DNA from: Dactylorhiza incarnata
Lineage: Eukaryota; Streptophyta; Magnoliopsida; Asparagales; Orchidaceae
Reading direction: 5' to 3'
Length of the DNA: 64,000 nucleotides
Assembly: GCA_033032865.1 (NCBI GenBank)
Contig: JAWHQI010000201.1
Coordinates: 2,605,501 to 2,669,500 of the forward strand
Both the position numbers and the translations under genes were made by a program. The notes under the pieces were generated by a model. The model saw only the letters and a list, made by a program, of their open reading frames with translations, searched no databases and had not been told where the DNA came from. Positions 38,301 through 48,734 of the stretch are shown here, one piece after another; position 1 is the stretch's first letter; each line of letters opens with the position of its first letter.

Positions 38301-39050
38301 GCAAATTATAAAATAAAATATTACAACTACTCCTATGCAATGCCGCTATGCAATGCTTCGCTTGGCGGAATGGAGACTAGGCAGGCCTTGTACGCGCTGC
38401 GTCGCAAGGGCGGATGGACGAGTAGGCTAACAGAGTGAGGGTCATAAGCACCTCTTCAACAAGCACGCCACTAGCAATTGCTAGTGCGGCGCGAACGTGA
38501 CGGCGGGATGGAGGATGGAATGGGGCGCACCTCAAGCAACTCAAACAACAAACATTTCACATAGACATGAAATATATAGAAATACAAACTAGTTTCAAGT
38601 GCAACTTCATCTTAATACATAGATCTAACTACATACACATCAATAAGAGAAGAATAAGGCAAGAGATCGACCGAATCCGAAGTCTCGTTGTAGATTCACG
38701 GTTGGAATCGCCGGGTTGTCAATCCGCGTCCAAGCTCGGTCCGCAACTACGGCCGGGGTAGAGAGAGCTGTCACTACTCTCCAATGAGCCCGTCTTCTTC
38801 GTGTCACGATCCGGTAGAGGTTGCAAACTTCCTCTTGCTTGATGGTGATGGCGGCTAGGTCTTCTCTTGGAGCGCTAGGATGAAGGAGGAGGCCGAGAGG
38901 AAGCTCCGGCTCATGGTTGTCGTGAAGAACAAGCCCGGAGCACCTCCATATGGTGGGCGGCGATGGATGGGGCGAAAAACCTGCGGAAGGGGCGAAAACG
39001 GCGGAGCGGGGCGGAAAAAACGGCGAGGATCCTGACCTAATTCGCGAGCA

Positions 39051-39063
39051 GGATTATATATAG
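39051..39063 (-). promoter_or_regulatory. TATA box of T
   Basis: CCTATATATAATCC on the minus strand lies about 30 bp past the palindrome cluster. Confidence 0.5.
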
Positions 39064-39094
39064 GCGCTGGATTGAACAGCGCGCACGGTCATTG

Positions 39095-39345
39095 GCGCAC
39101 GACCAGTGGTCGTGCGCACTAGCATCCTGTGATCATGCGCCTGCCTGGACGGAGCCTGCAAGGGGAAAAGATTATAAAATACAATGTTTGCACGACCAGT
39201 GGCGCACGACCAGTGATCGTGCGCACAATCGTAAGTGGTCGTGCGATAAGGAAAATAGAACTCAGTTTTCAGGGGTTAAGTGCACACGATCAGTGGCGCA
39301 CGACCAGTGGTTGTGCGCAATAGAGCCAGTGATCGTGCGCTGTGT
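39095..39345 (-). promoter_or_regulatory. Palindrome cluster in T
   Basis: A perfect inverted repeat, GCGCACGACC/GGTCGTGCGC with a 3-nt spacer, is at 39095-39117. At least four partial copies follow (about 39190-39240 and 39285-39345). Confidence 0.8.
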
Positions 39346-42250
39346 TCCTGTACAGAATTGTACCGGAAACACCTGCACGACACCTGCTCCAGCATACAAC
39401 ACTAATAAAACCACTGAAAGTGACACTTAACCATGCATTAAAACTAAAAATGAAGATAAATAAGAAATAACACCAAAACGGGCCTAGAAGTGCACATAGC
39501 ATGGAATAACAAATCTGAGCGAAAACATGTCTAAAGTGTAGTGTATAGACTAGAAAATCGGCCCAGATGAGTCCATAAATGTGTATATATTTGGGACTCA
39601 TCAAATTATATTTCTTGTACCACATGTAGAAATTGGAATTTACACCACTTGAGTATTAAATCCTTTTAAAATATCAAATAATGGGGCAATGATGTGATAC
39701 TTGGTTATCTGTAGTTTTAGGTTAATAAATGCCCATGAGAATTGTTTGGAAGCTTGTTGAATTATATTTCTTGTACCTCATGTAGAAATTGGAATTTACA
39801 CCACTTGAGTATTAAATCCTTTTAAAATATCAAATCATGGGGCAATGATATGATACTTGGTTATCTGTAGTTTTAGGTCAATATATGCCCATGAGAATTG
39901 TTTGGAAGCTTGTTGAATTATATTTCATGTACCTCATGTAGAAATTGATAATTGCCACCTTTGGATGTGTAATCATTTTAAAATATCTAATCACATGGTA
40001 ATGACACAATGATTTGGCAGAGGCCTCTAGGTCCCCATATGGACACTTGGTAATTTTTGTAGAATTTTCAGAAGTGAACTACTATTTTTCCTAATTATAG
40101 TGTCATTTGGGTAATTATGCAATTATGATGATATAGTAGGCCAAATGGCATCCTAGGGTCATGAAACTCCGTTAACCACCTTTATATGGGATATTACCTT
40201 ATTGATAATTTTCATGTATCATGTAGAATCATTTTGTGGGTAGTTCATGTGTAATTTGGCTTAAGGCCTTAACTACTTTAAATTATAATAAATACCAAAT
40301 TAATATGGAAAATTATGAAAATTGGAACATGCCATATTGAAGTCAGTGGTAGCCTAGGATAATTATACCAGACCCTGGTGATGAATGCTTAGAAGGGTTC
40401 CCTTATGGGGTTGATGGATAGTTCAAATTTGTGGTCTGCGTTTAGTAAAAACAGAATTTTGAGTTTTAGACAATTCAGACCCCTAAGTTGTGATTAGGAG
40501 GTATATCCAATCAGTAAATGGGTTGTATAACACCATCATTCAAGGAGGGTCAATCCTAGGGTTACTTGTGGGGTGGTGCTAGAGTTAATGTAGAAGTAAT
40601 GAAGGTACGTCCGACCCGATTGGGTGGGACGGGAGATGAGCTAAGTCACATTAACTATATGAAATGATGAAGGGTGAACCAAATGTTATCCACCAACTAA
40701 AGTAATTGTCTTGAAGAGGATAGTGAGGTTGAGCCCATTGATCCGTAGTACCGTTAGGGGCCCCTTATGGAGTACACCGCGGAAAGTCCAAGACTCACCC
40801 TAAATATAACACTAACTAAATTGTAGGCAAGAGTAGCCTAAGTAGGGATGCAAACTGGTATGGATCTCCTCCAGGAAGGAGATGGGTTTGGTCGGCTTGT
40901 GTGATAGTCCCTGGGCCGGAAGCTCGGGTGGACATTGTTAAAACCTGTTACTTATTCAAATAGTGGCGAGTCTTCGGTACTAGGCTAGTCGTGTCACCGA
41001 CGGTAGTACGTTGACTCAGGTGAGGGTGAGGTTTAGAGGGCCAGTAAGTTTGAGTACCGCGGTCTGGAGGACAATCCCTAATAACCCACCCCGACCTTAA
41101 AGTCTGGTGGATTCCAGCAAGAGTACGCAGGAGCTCCGCTGTTGTGTTCTTAGCGTTGAGGCGTACATGAGGTCTAGGCTTGGTAGTGACTATAGCCGCC
41201 TAGGATGTGGAGTGCCCGATCCACTACCACCGTGAGACACGACGATCGGTACCCGAAAGGTTGGCTTCCTTTCAAACAAATTGGGAACTATAAAGGTCTG
41301 TGCGCATAGAGTCGTGTGGGTGAGTCACATTGCATAAATTCATTAAAACTTCATAACCATAGCATAGCATAACATACACATTAGCATACCCCCATCATAT
41401 AAATTAGTATGGGCTCTTTTATATGATGGGTAACCTGGACATCTTAACTTATATGTCGTATGGGCGTTCATATAAGTTAAGGTACAAATCTGTGATGGTA
41501 GTTTAGATTTACTTACTGAACTGCATTTTCATTCTATTTACTGCTTACTTCATTGCTCTACTTTACTGCCTTATACTTGCACTATACTGCTAGCTAGTTT
41601 TTACTGCTTTACTTATACCTGCTAGATTAGTGTCATGTCACCACCTTCTTGTTTACCCCTTGTTTGTCCTCCGCTTCTTCCTCCCGCTCGGTGCCTAGGA
41701 GTCGTGGAGGGAGGCGAGGACAAAACGACTTAGTCTTTATGACTAACGGTCGGTGTGACCGCAGGAGTCCAAGGAGACAGATTTGTCCCGCGCGCAGCAG
41801 GACGAGATGGCAGGACCTGAGCAGCAGATGCAGCGCACTACCACGACGCCATAGGTTGATGATTAGATAGTTAGACTTCCGCTTTTTGAGAGCTTTTGTT
41901 GTAGACTTCCACACGTTGTAGAGAGAGAGATAGTACATTACTTTGCATATGTATCGGGCTTAAGCTCCTTTAGTTGTACATCTCTTTTGGACTTTTTGTT
42001 TCCATTATATATATTTATATGATGTTGTGATTGTGGACATGCCTTCTTTTATGTACTTACTTTTTGGCATATTTTACTTGTGATCGTATAGCCGGCAGGA
42101 TTGGTGCTGAGCGGTGTTAGCCAACCCGAGTGTTGGTAACACCGCAAGGCAGCGATTCTGGGCGAAGGTCCACCTCAACCGTGCGATGCGGGAGAGGTTC
42201 GAGTTTTTAAGTACCCGAATGGGTTTTGGAAAAAGAGATCTTACAGTTCC

Positions 42251-42380
42251 ATACTTCCACATCCATGGTCATAAGAAAACACATCATCCAATTTTACCAG
42301 TAGTTGAAATCTGACCCATTAAAAAGAGGTGGTCGACTAACACCCTGAACCTCCGGAAAAGCGAGATCATGAGATGCCAT
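42251..42380 (-). pseudogene. gag: B gag N-terminus
   Basis: The minus-strand ATG at 42380 opens MASHDLAFPEVQGV, then PPLFNGSDFNYW with a stop replacing the next codon, then MMCFLMTMDVEVW. FNGxDFxYW is the usual start of copia Gag. The frame is broken by the G1 target site and continues at 18013. Confidence 0.85.
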
Positions 42381-42417
42381 TTATTCCTGGTTGTTAGACC
42401 GATTGGAATAAAACCCA

Positions 42418-42429
42418 GCTCTAATACCA
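42418..42429 (-). promoter_or_regulatory. B primer binding site
   Basis: On the minus strand TGGTATTAGAGC follows the B 5' LTR after two bases. It differs by one base from TGGTATCAGAGC, the complement of initiator-methionine tRNA. Confidence 0.85.
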
Positions 42430-42431
42430 CT

Positions 42432-43523
42432 TGTTGGATCGGTAGGCGCCCTTAGAGGGGGGTGGATACGGGTTTTAAAAACATTTATTATATTTTGTTA
42501 TATTTGAAATTACAAGAGAGGAAAATAATAAATCAAGCATATTAATTGAAATAAAATTGAGACATCATTTTATTAATATGAAAAAAGAGAGTTTACAAAA
42601 CTTGATTTCTTATGACGCTAGAAATCAAAGGAGAATAATAAAAACTCTTTTTGTTTTCTATCCCGACTCGCATCCCCACGAACCGGTGGCCCTAGCCTAT
42701 CCTTCCCCGGATACGGCCTCAAGCTGCTCTAGCCAATCCTTCCCCAGATACGGCCTCAAGCTGCTCTAGCCTATCCTTCCCCGGATCTAGTCGCCAACAC
42801 GAGGCAAGTTTCTGCCCTAAGTCCTACCCAGACCTAGTCGCCAACACAAGGCGAGTTCACTAAACGATTACAGAAAAAGTTGTCAAATAACAAGACAATA
42901 ATATTAAAATCTCTCTCTTGAAGAACTTCTGAAGTTGGTGATGAAAGACCGATGTAGTATATGCGTTGATGAAGCGATCTTCGGTCGGATCCAGCGTGAA
43001 GAAATCCTCCTTCAAAATTTCATGGAACTTTGGTGGGAGATCACTTTTTGGCAGAGTAAGGGTCTGGATTTCTAGCACTTCACCTCTCTCAAACTTATAT
43101 CATCAAAACGAGAGAAGAGGCATCTTTATATATAAGTGAGTGCTAGCACCTGCGCTAGCGCTACCGCTGGTGCTATCCCATGTTAGGGAATATTCTCCGC
43201 GCGCGTATCTTCATTCCAGGGTAACTCTGTCGCCTTGCCTCTTGTGCTCCGCGCTACCGCCTGCGCTATCCGCTACCACCTGGCGCTAGCGCTTTCTAAA
43301 AATGCTGTCGAAATTGCGCTAATCATAGCTTGCGCCGGGCGCTAGGTGCTACCGCCGGCGCTAGTGGGCATGTTGGAATTATTGGCTCAATTTTTGGGGC
43401 AACCTTCTTATGTTATCCTTGAGTCATATGTACTTTTACCTGCACACTTAAGCACACAAGATCAAATACATATAGGATTTGTTATTCTCAAACCTAGGAG
43501 ATGCGGAAGACCATGTTCCAACA
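42432..43523 (-). repeat. B 5' LTR
   Basis: This 1,092-bp LTR matches 10192-11256. Differences include a G-run of 6 rather than 12 and a 37-bp tandem duplication (CTAGCCTATCCTTCCCCGGA start, 42692-42765) that is single in the 3' LTR. Confidence 0.92.
43125..43370 (-). promoter_or_regulatory. GCGCTAGCGC palindromes and TATA box in the B 5' LTR
   Basis: Repeats such as TGCGCTAGCGCTACCGC (about 43155), GGCGCTAGCGC (about 43282) and GCGCTAG (about 43330-43365) cluster upstream, on the minus strand, of CTTATATATAAA at 43136-43125. Confidence 0.7.
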
Positions 43524-43528
43524 TGGAC

Positions 43529-44058
43529 CATTTGTTTTTGGTACTTCAGCCCCTTCATCCAAGGATAAGTAAGAAGGTTCTTCCAAGTCTGTCCCAGCAA
43601 AGCGCTTGGCTGCTGACAAGCCTATTGTCATGTGTAATAGCTCAGTCTCTAATGCCATCAAATCTTGCCTAGCTGCCAAGACAAGACAAGCTGATGTCAT
43701 TCATACAAAGACTGCCAAGACTGACCATAGATGGTCTTTCAGCCAGATTATTGCTGAAAGGAATAGGAAGAATGTTGTTGTCTTCCCTCCTGAACATAAG
43801 AATATTAATGCTTCCTCCTCCTCCTCAAAGAATGTTCAGAAGAGAAGGTACAACATTCATGAATGTTGGTGTTGTGCTAAGGTGGGACACTTGGCCATAG
43901 ATGGTTGGCACAATCCAAATGTTCCTAATGCAAAGAAGAGGTTTCCTGCAAAGGATGCAGTAAGTGTGAAGATGTCTTTTCATGCTAACAAAGGCCTAGG
44001 ACCTAAAATCAATTGGGCTCCTAAGGGAAAAGAAATTGCTTCTTGCAGGAGAGTTTAA
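43529..44058 (+). pseudogene. gag: S1 gag C-terminus
   Basis: Beyond the right copy of TGGAC the S1 frame resumes. After a stop near 43572 an open stretch (43606-44058) is basic, with a second, degenerate zinc-knuckle-like motif CWCCAKVGH, whose last cysteine is replaced, at about 43862-43890. It runs into the protease region with a frame change near 44050. Confidence 0.75.
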
Positions 44059-44723
44059 GTGCCAGCCTAGGGAAAAATTGGTACTTGAACAGTGGGTGCT
44101 CAAGGCACATGACAGGTACCAAGAATCTTCTGCAGGAATACACAACTGTGAAGAATGGACCTAAGGTCATCTTTGGTGGATCAGAAAAAGGCATCACCAG
44201 AGGTTATGGTATGATATCCAATGGCTTAGTCTCAATCAAAACAATGACTTATGTTGAAGGTTTGCAACACAACCTTGTAAGCATAAGTCAACTATGTGAC
44301 TTGGGCTATGTCATTGAATTCCACAATGATAAGTGCGTGATCAAAAAGTCAAATGACCTAGGGATCATTCTCTCAGGCACTAGGAGTGGGAATGTGTATT
44401 GTTTAGATTTTATATGCAATTCTTCTCTTTCTCTTGTGTGTCTTGTGGCTAATGAAAGTGAGTCTCTTTGTTTTCAATGGCACAAGAGACTTGCTCGCAT
44501 TAACTACAAGACAATATATAGGCTATTTTCCAAAAACCTTGTTAGAAATAGTCCTAATTTGAAATGTATTAAAAGTGGTCCCTGTCATGCATGCCAAATG
44601 GGAAAGCAAATTAGGGCCACCTTTAAAAGCATTGACTCCAAAGACACTGAAAGATTTGTTTATATATTGCACATGGACTTGTTTGGTCCTTTGCCAATTC
44701 ATAGCCTAGGTGGAAAGTTGTAA
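44043..44723 (+). pseudogene. pol: S1 protease and integrase zinc-binding domain
   Basis: WYLNSGCSRHMTG at about 44079-44117 is the copia protease signature with Asp changed to Asn (NSG at 44085-44093). That change removes the catalytic residue. FGGSEKGITRGYG and YVEGLQHNLVSISQLCD are the expected following blocks. The pre-integrase domain keeps CHACQMGKQ but reads WHKRLARINYK where WHxRLGHxN is usual, so one zinc-binding His is lost. HMDLFGPLPIHSLGGK begins the integrase core before a stop at 44721-44723. Confidence 0.85.
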
Positions 44724-45703
44724 ACTTTGGTGATTGTTGATGATCACTCAAAGTATACATGGGTATTCTTCCTTAAGAAGAAAACATATACTTTAGATAT
44801 CTTTATAAACCATGTCAAAGCTATTCAGAATGAATTACAATGTACTGTGGTCAAGAAAAGAACTGACATGGTACAAAATTTCAATTTGTGGCAATGACAA
44901 GGTTTTGTCAAGAATTTGGTATCACCCAAGAATTCTCCTCCACAAGGACTCCACAGCAAAATGGTGTGGCTGAGAGGAGGAATAGGACCTTCATATAACC
45001 TGGGAGAACACTACATAGTGACACCTCACTTCCAAAATATTTCTGGGCCGAGGCAGTAAATACTGCTTGTTATGTTCTCAATAGAGCATCTATCAATAAG
45101 GCCCTAGGTATAACCCTATATGAGATTCTGAAAAGCAAACAACCAACTATTTCATACTTTAGAATCTTTGGTTGTAAATGCTACATTTTAAATAATAGAA
45201 AATCTCAATTAACCAAGTTTGCTGAAAAATGCAATGTAGGGACTCTTGTTGGATATAGCTCACATAGCAAGGACTATAGAGTATTCAACAAGAAAACTCA
45301 TGTTGTACAAGAGTCTATGCATGTAGTATTTGATGAGACCAGCCTGCTCTATATGGGCTGGTCCAGTTCTCCTGTTTTGATAGGTAATGAACAGATGATG
45401 CAAGATATGTCTCTCCAAGATATACCCAGTACAAGCAAGATCAATTCAGATGCTGCTATTCCTGAAGATGAAGATCAGCAAGCTTCTGAAGATGCTACTG
45501 CTCCAGAAGAAGAGCTGCAAATAGCTGGCAGGTTGCCTACAACAAACATCCACCTAAGGGATCATCCAAGAAACCAAATTATTGGATATGAAAACCAAGG
45601 AGTGGTCACCAGAAGTATAGCTCACAATGAAGCTCTATTCTTGAGCTTTCTATCAAAGCTAGAGCCCAAGAAGTTTGAAAAAGCAAATGAAGACACCTTC
45701 TAG
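44724..45703 (+). pseudogene. pol: S1 integrase core and linker
   Basis: VIVDDHSKYTWVFFLKKK follows the stop. A frameshift or small deletion near 44870 breaks the middle of the core. TRTPQQNGVAERRNRT near 44960 carries the catalytic Glu, and FWAEAVNTACYVLNRA, RIFGCKCYIL and GYSSHSKDYRVFNKKT follow. The open stretch 45317-45703 is the acidic linker (EDEDQQASEDATAPEEE) ending at RSIAHNEALFLSFLSKLEPK, the usual lead into RT. A stop lies at 45701-45703. Confidence 0.85.
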
Positions 45704-46437
45704 ATTCAAGCAATGCAAGAGGAGCTGCTTCAATTCAAGAGGTGCAAGGTGTGGAAGTTAGTGTCAAAGCCTCAAGGACACAATATCATTGGCATAAAGT
45801 GGATCTACAAAAACAAGCTTGATGAGAATGGCATCATCGTCAAGAACAAAGCTAGACTGGTGGCCAAGGGGTACATGCAAGAAGAAGGTATTTAATTTGA
45901 TCAAACCTTTGCCCCAGTTGCAAGGTTAGAAGTAATTAGGCTATTTCTTGCCTATGCTGCCGACAAAGGGTTCAAAGTATACTAGATGGATGTCAAATCA
46001 ATATTTTTTAATGGCAATCTAAAGGAAGAGGTATATATGGAGCATCCCTCAGGTTTTGTTCATCCAACACTTTCCTCTCATGCATATTTGCTTAGGAAAA
46101 CATTATATGGTCTAAAGTAAGCCCCTAGGGCTTGGTATGAGACCTTATCTAGCTTTCTCATCAAGAACAAGTTCTTGAGGGGAAAGATAGATAGTATATT
46201 GTTTCTTTGGGAAACAAAGGGCAAATGTCTCTTAGTCCAAATTTATGGTGATGACATAATTTTTGGTTCTACAGATGACAACCTTTGCAAAAGGTTTGCC
46301 AACCATAAACATTGGGAGTTTGAGATGAGTAGTCTGGGAGAGCTCAAGTACTATTAGGCCTCCAAGTGACATAGTATGATGAGGGAATATTTATCTCTCA
46401 AACCAAGTACACTAGGGAGCTTATTAAGAAGTTTGGG
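45704..46437 (+). pseudogene. pol: S1 reverse transcriptase
   Basis: QEELLQFKRCKVWKLV, IIGIKWIYKNKLDENG, KARLVAKGYMQEEGI, TFAPVARLEVIRLF, KEEVYMEHPSGF and APRAWYET appear in order. The catalytic box reads YGDD (46244-46255) instead of YVDD. Stops occur at about 45893, 45985, 46117 and 46355. Length and order fit a copia RT. Confidence 0.88.
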
Positions 46438-46851
46438 ATGGAATCAGCTTCCACCATGAAAACTCCCATGGGGTCCAACATTTCCCTGGACAAGTATGAA
46501 AAGGGTAAGCCATTTGATGAATCCATGCACAGGTGCATTATTGGGCCCCCATTGTATCTAACTGCCAGTAGACCAGACATTATGTATTCTACATCTGTTT
46601 GTGCTAGGTACCAAGCATGCCCTAAGGAATCTCATTACTCAGCGACAAAGAGAATTTTGAGATACCTTAAAGGCAGCCAACATCTTGGCCTTTGGTACCA
46701 TAGGAACAATGATTTTTGAACTGACTAGCTTTTAAGATGCATATTTTGCAGGTTGAAAAGAAGATAGGAAAAGCACAAGTGAAACTTATCAATTCCTAGG
46801 TAGAAGGTTGATCTCATGGAGCAACAAGAAGCAGACCAGTGTGGCTATATC
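46438..46851 (+). pseudogene. pol: S1 RNase H, first part
   Basis: TPMGSNISLDKYEKG, LTASRPDIMYSTSVCARYQ, CPKESHYSATKRILRYLKG and LGLWYHR are typical of the copia RT-RNase H junction. The catalytic YSDADYAG-like block is ruined by a frameshift near 46720. The S2 element interrupts it in VAIS, just before TTESEYI. Confidence 0.85.
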
Positions 46852-47189
46852 TGAAAGTGCACAATGCGCCTCTGAGAATTCGCTCGAGGGGGGGGGGGGG
46901 GGGGGGTGAATAGAGATTTAAAAAATATTTCTATCCTAACTATGCATACAATAAAACACCTAAGGAATTATGTATCAGCAACACCAAGGTGCAGAATAAA
47001 TGAAGTGCAGTAATTTTAAAAACAGAGAAACATTAAGCAATAAATAAGGGGACAGCACAAAAAAAGCACAACACAGAAGACACAAGATTTAATAGAGGTT
47101 CCCCAAAATGTTGGTTGTCCTCTCTTCTACCACCTGGTAGGAATGCACAACTGTGCCTGTGTCTTTTGATAAGGAGACTCTTAGAACCA

Positions 47190-47320
47190 AAGATCTTTCG
47201 ATAAGGAGATCTTGAACCACTCAGATCTTTTGATACAGAGATCTTAAACCACTCAGATCTTTTGATAAGGAGATCTTGAACCACTCAGATCTTTTGATAA
47301 GGAGATCTTGAACCAATAAA
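47190..47320. repeat. 32-bp tandem repeat in the S2 3' LTR
   Basis: Four copies of GATCTTTTGATAAGGAGATC plus TTGAACCACTCA stand in tandem. The 5' LTR has three (about 52945-53040). Confidence 0.85.
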
Positions 47321-47989
47321 TCCTTTGAAGGGGGATTCTTAAAATTCTGTACAGTTGATAAAGTGGAAGGATGAAGGAGGATGGAGAGGAAGAATTCTGT
47401 TCTCAGAATTCTTGTAGAAGATTTCAACTTCTATTTTTCCTTTCTATGGATCTGCTAATGATGAACCCTTGCATAAGATTGTGATGTTTTGCAAGGGTTA
47501 TTTACTTCAGATCCTTTTGTCATTCTTTTGCTTTCTATCTGGCTGCTATATGGTGTTGATGTAGAAGCAACTCAATTTTCTGTTCTGAATGAGCACTTGC
47601 TTTTCTCTGTTTTTCTCCGATAGTGTTCACGGAGGAAGAAGGAGAGGAGAGAACCCTAATCGACAAAACTATATCAGCTAGTGATGAATGCCCTGTATTC
47701 TTCTCTCTTCTCTTCCTATTTATTATCCATCATTAATTTTTGAATTCTTTTCCTCTTTTAGGCTGTCCTAAAAAGGCACAATCTCGGACAATTAATCCTT
47801 CTTTCTTCCTTTGCTCACGACCTATCTTTCAACTTTTTGAATCCTTTCCAAGAATGCTTTTCCTATCTTCTTTACTGCTACTCTCCATTCTAGGCAATAA
47901 ACAAGCCATTGTAGAATGGTCTTTAGTGTTGTGGGACTTCAGAGAGAGTTCTAAAAGGACAGCTGAAAATGTTTCTTTTTGAGACTGTA

Positions 47990-48406
47990 TTCGACGCTGC
48001 ATCGACTTAGTTTTCTCTCTTATCGACGTGCCTTCAAGTTCTTGTAAGAGAAACATTGAATTCCTTCTTGATCTGGTTGAAATTTATTATCGACGTTGTG
48101 TCGATTACTTATCAATGGAACCATCAAGATGAAGACTTCATTTTGTACTTCATTGTCTGCATCGAATTGGAGTCGTCGTTGCATCGACTTCAGATGGCTT
48201 CGACAGAAACTTCCTTCTACGTTGAATTGAAGTCGAGGTTGCGTTGACTTCTAAAATAACTTCAACATGCACCTTTATCTATGTCGACTCCTATTCGATG
48301 TAGCGTTGACTTGATATGCTTCGACTGAGAGGTTGAGTTGCTTGGACATCTAGTCTGAGTTGCGTCGACCTAAATTTGAAGTTGCGTCGACTTCTATTCG
48401 ACGCAA
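47990..48406 (-). promoter_or_regulatory. TCGACG motif cluster in the S2 3' LTR
   Basis: About eight copies of a TTCGACGCTGCGTCGACTT-like motif occur; most are partial palindromes such as TTGCGTCGACTT and ATTCGACGCAA. The same cluster is in the 5' LTR (53709-54125) and in the internal region (50018-50410). Confidence 0.75.
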
Positions 48407-48584
48407 TTATTAACTCAACCCAATTTTGCTTGTCTTGACCTGGTCTTGACATTCTAATTTGAGTGTGACATCCTAAGACATCTAATGAACAAATTACCCT
48501 CACTATACAATGGGTAATAAAACCTAAGAGAAAAAATCACTTTAGTTAATTTGTTAAGTTAAATCCAAGGAGTTTTTCCCAACA

Positions 48585-48602
48585 ATCTCACCCTATTTAT
48601 CT
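48585..48602 (-). promoter_or_regulatory. S2 polypurine tract
   Basis: On the minus strand AGATAAATAGGGTGAGAT lies directly before the 3' LTR start TGTTGGG. It is a weak tract compared with A and B. Confidence 0.5.
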
Positions 48603-48734
48603 TAAAATTTTTTATAGATTTTGTTAAAGTGATTTTACATATTCTCTTACATAAACAGAGATATATACAAGACAACATAGACAATTACACTGCTGTCACC
48701 TACAGCCAAGCCAAGAGTTCAGACTCCATTTGGG

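Larger units (their letters stand above)
38090..39603 (-). mobile_element. T: solo LTR of a third retrotransposon family
   Basis: This 1,514-bp unit starts TGATGGCGC and ends GGACTCATCA, with 5-bp inverted ends TGATG/CATCA. A perfect duplication AATTA flanks it (38085-38089 and 39604-39608). TG...CA ends, a 5-bp duplication and no coding region point to a solo LTR. The minus orientation is inferred: on that strand the palindromes (39345-39095) precede a TATA box (about 39063-39051), and the end GATTTGCGCCATCA resembles LTR ends of some plant gypsy families. The same LTR begins at 63948 in the other orientation. Confidence 0.85.
18019..42245 (+). mobile_element. G1: gypsy LTR-internal-LTR-internal-LTR array
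   Basis: Three LTRs of one family (18019-23394, 26677-32049, 35365-42245) alternate with two internal regions (23395-26676, 32050-35364). The outer ends are TG and CA, and a perfect 5-bp duplication GTTCC flanks the whole array (18014-18018 and 42246-42250). A PBS follows LTR1 and LTR2. The internal regions are only about 3.3 kb and hold decayed pol remnants, so the parent was probably already non-autonomous. It lies in B gag, opposite to B. The LTRs are homologous throughout to that of G2, whose pol has a chromodomain remnant. Confidence 0.93.
35365..42245 (+). repeat. G1 LTR3, interrupted by T
   Basis: It spans 6,881 bp, or about 5,362 bp without T and its duplicated target. It ends GAGATCTTACA, followed directly by the right copy of GTTCC rather than by a PBS, so it is the true 3' end of the array. 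Confidence 0.92.
10192..43523 (-). mobile_element. B: Sirevirus-like Ty1/copia element, minus strand
   Basis: Both LTRs are present (10192-11256 and 42432-43523), beginning and ending TGTTGGA...CAACA on the minus strand. Perfect 5-bp target duplications TGGAC flank them (10187-10191 and 43524-43528). The order on the minus strand is LTR, PBS, gag, protease, integrase, RT, RNase H, 2-kb non-coding region with several polypurine tracts, LTR. Removing the G1 insertion leaves about 9.1 kb. It sits in S1 gag in opposite orientation and is therefore younger than S1. Confidence 0.92.
46852..48584 (-). repeat. S2 3' LTR
   Basis: This 1,733-bp LTR has a run of 19 Gs at 46888-46906 (six in the partner), four 32-bp repeats (47190-47320) and the TCGACG motif cluster (47990-48406). 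It begins TGAAAGTGCAC where the partner has TGGAAAGTGCAC. Confidence 0.88.

Noticed and set aside
39092..39430. Regularly spaced palindromes in T as a CRISPR-like array
   Set aside because: Spacing is irregular, units are degenerate and the cluster lies inside a plant LTR next to a TATA box.
38090..39603. T as a DNA transposon or MITE because of TGATG/CATCA inverted ends
   Set aside because: The inverted ends are only 5 bp, the duplication is 5 bp, TG...CA is the LTR hallmark, and a second copy starts inside G2 with the same end.
18019..42245. Segmental duplication of host DNA as the cause of the 8.7-kb periodicity
   Set aside because: The unit edges coincide with TG...CA LTR ends, PBS copies and one outer 5-bp target duplication, so it is a retrotransposon structure.
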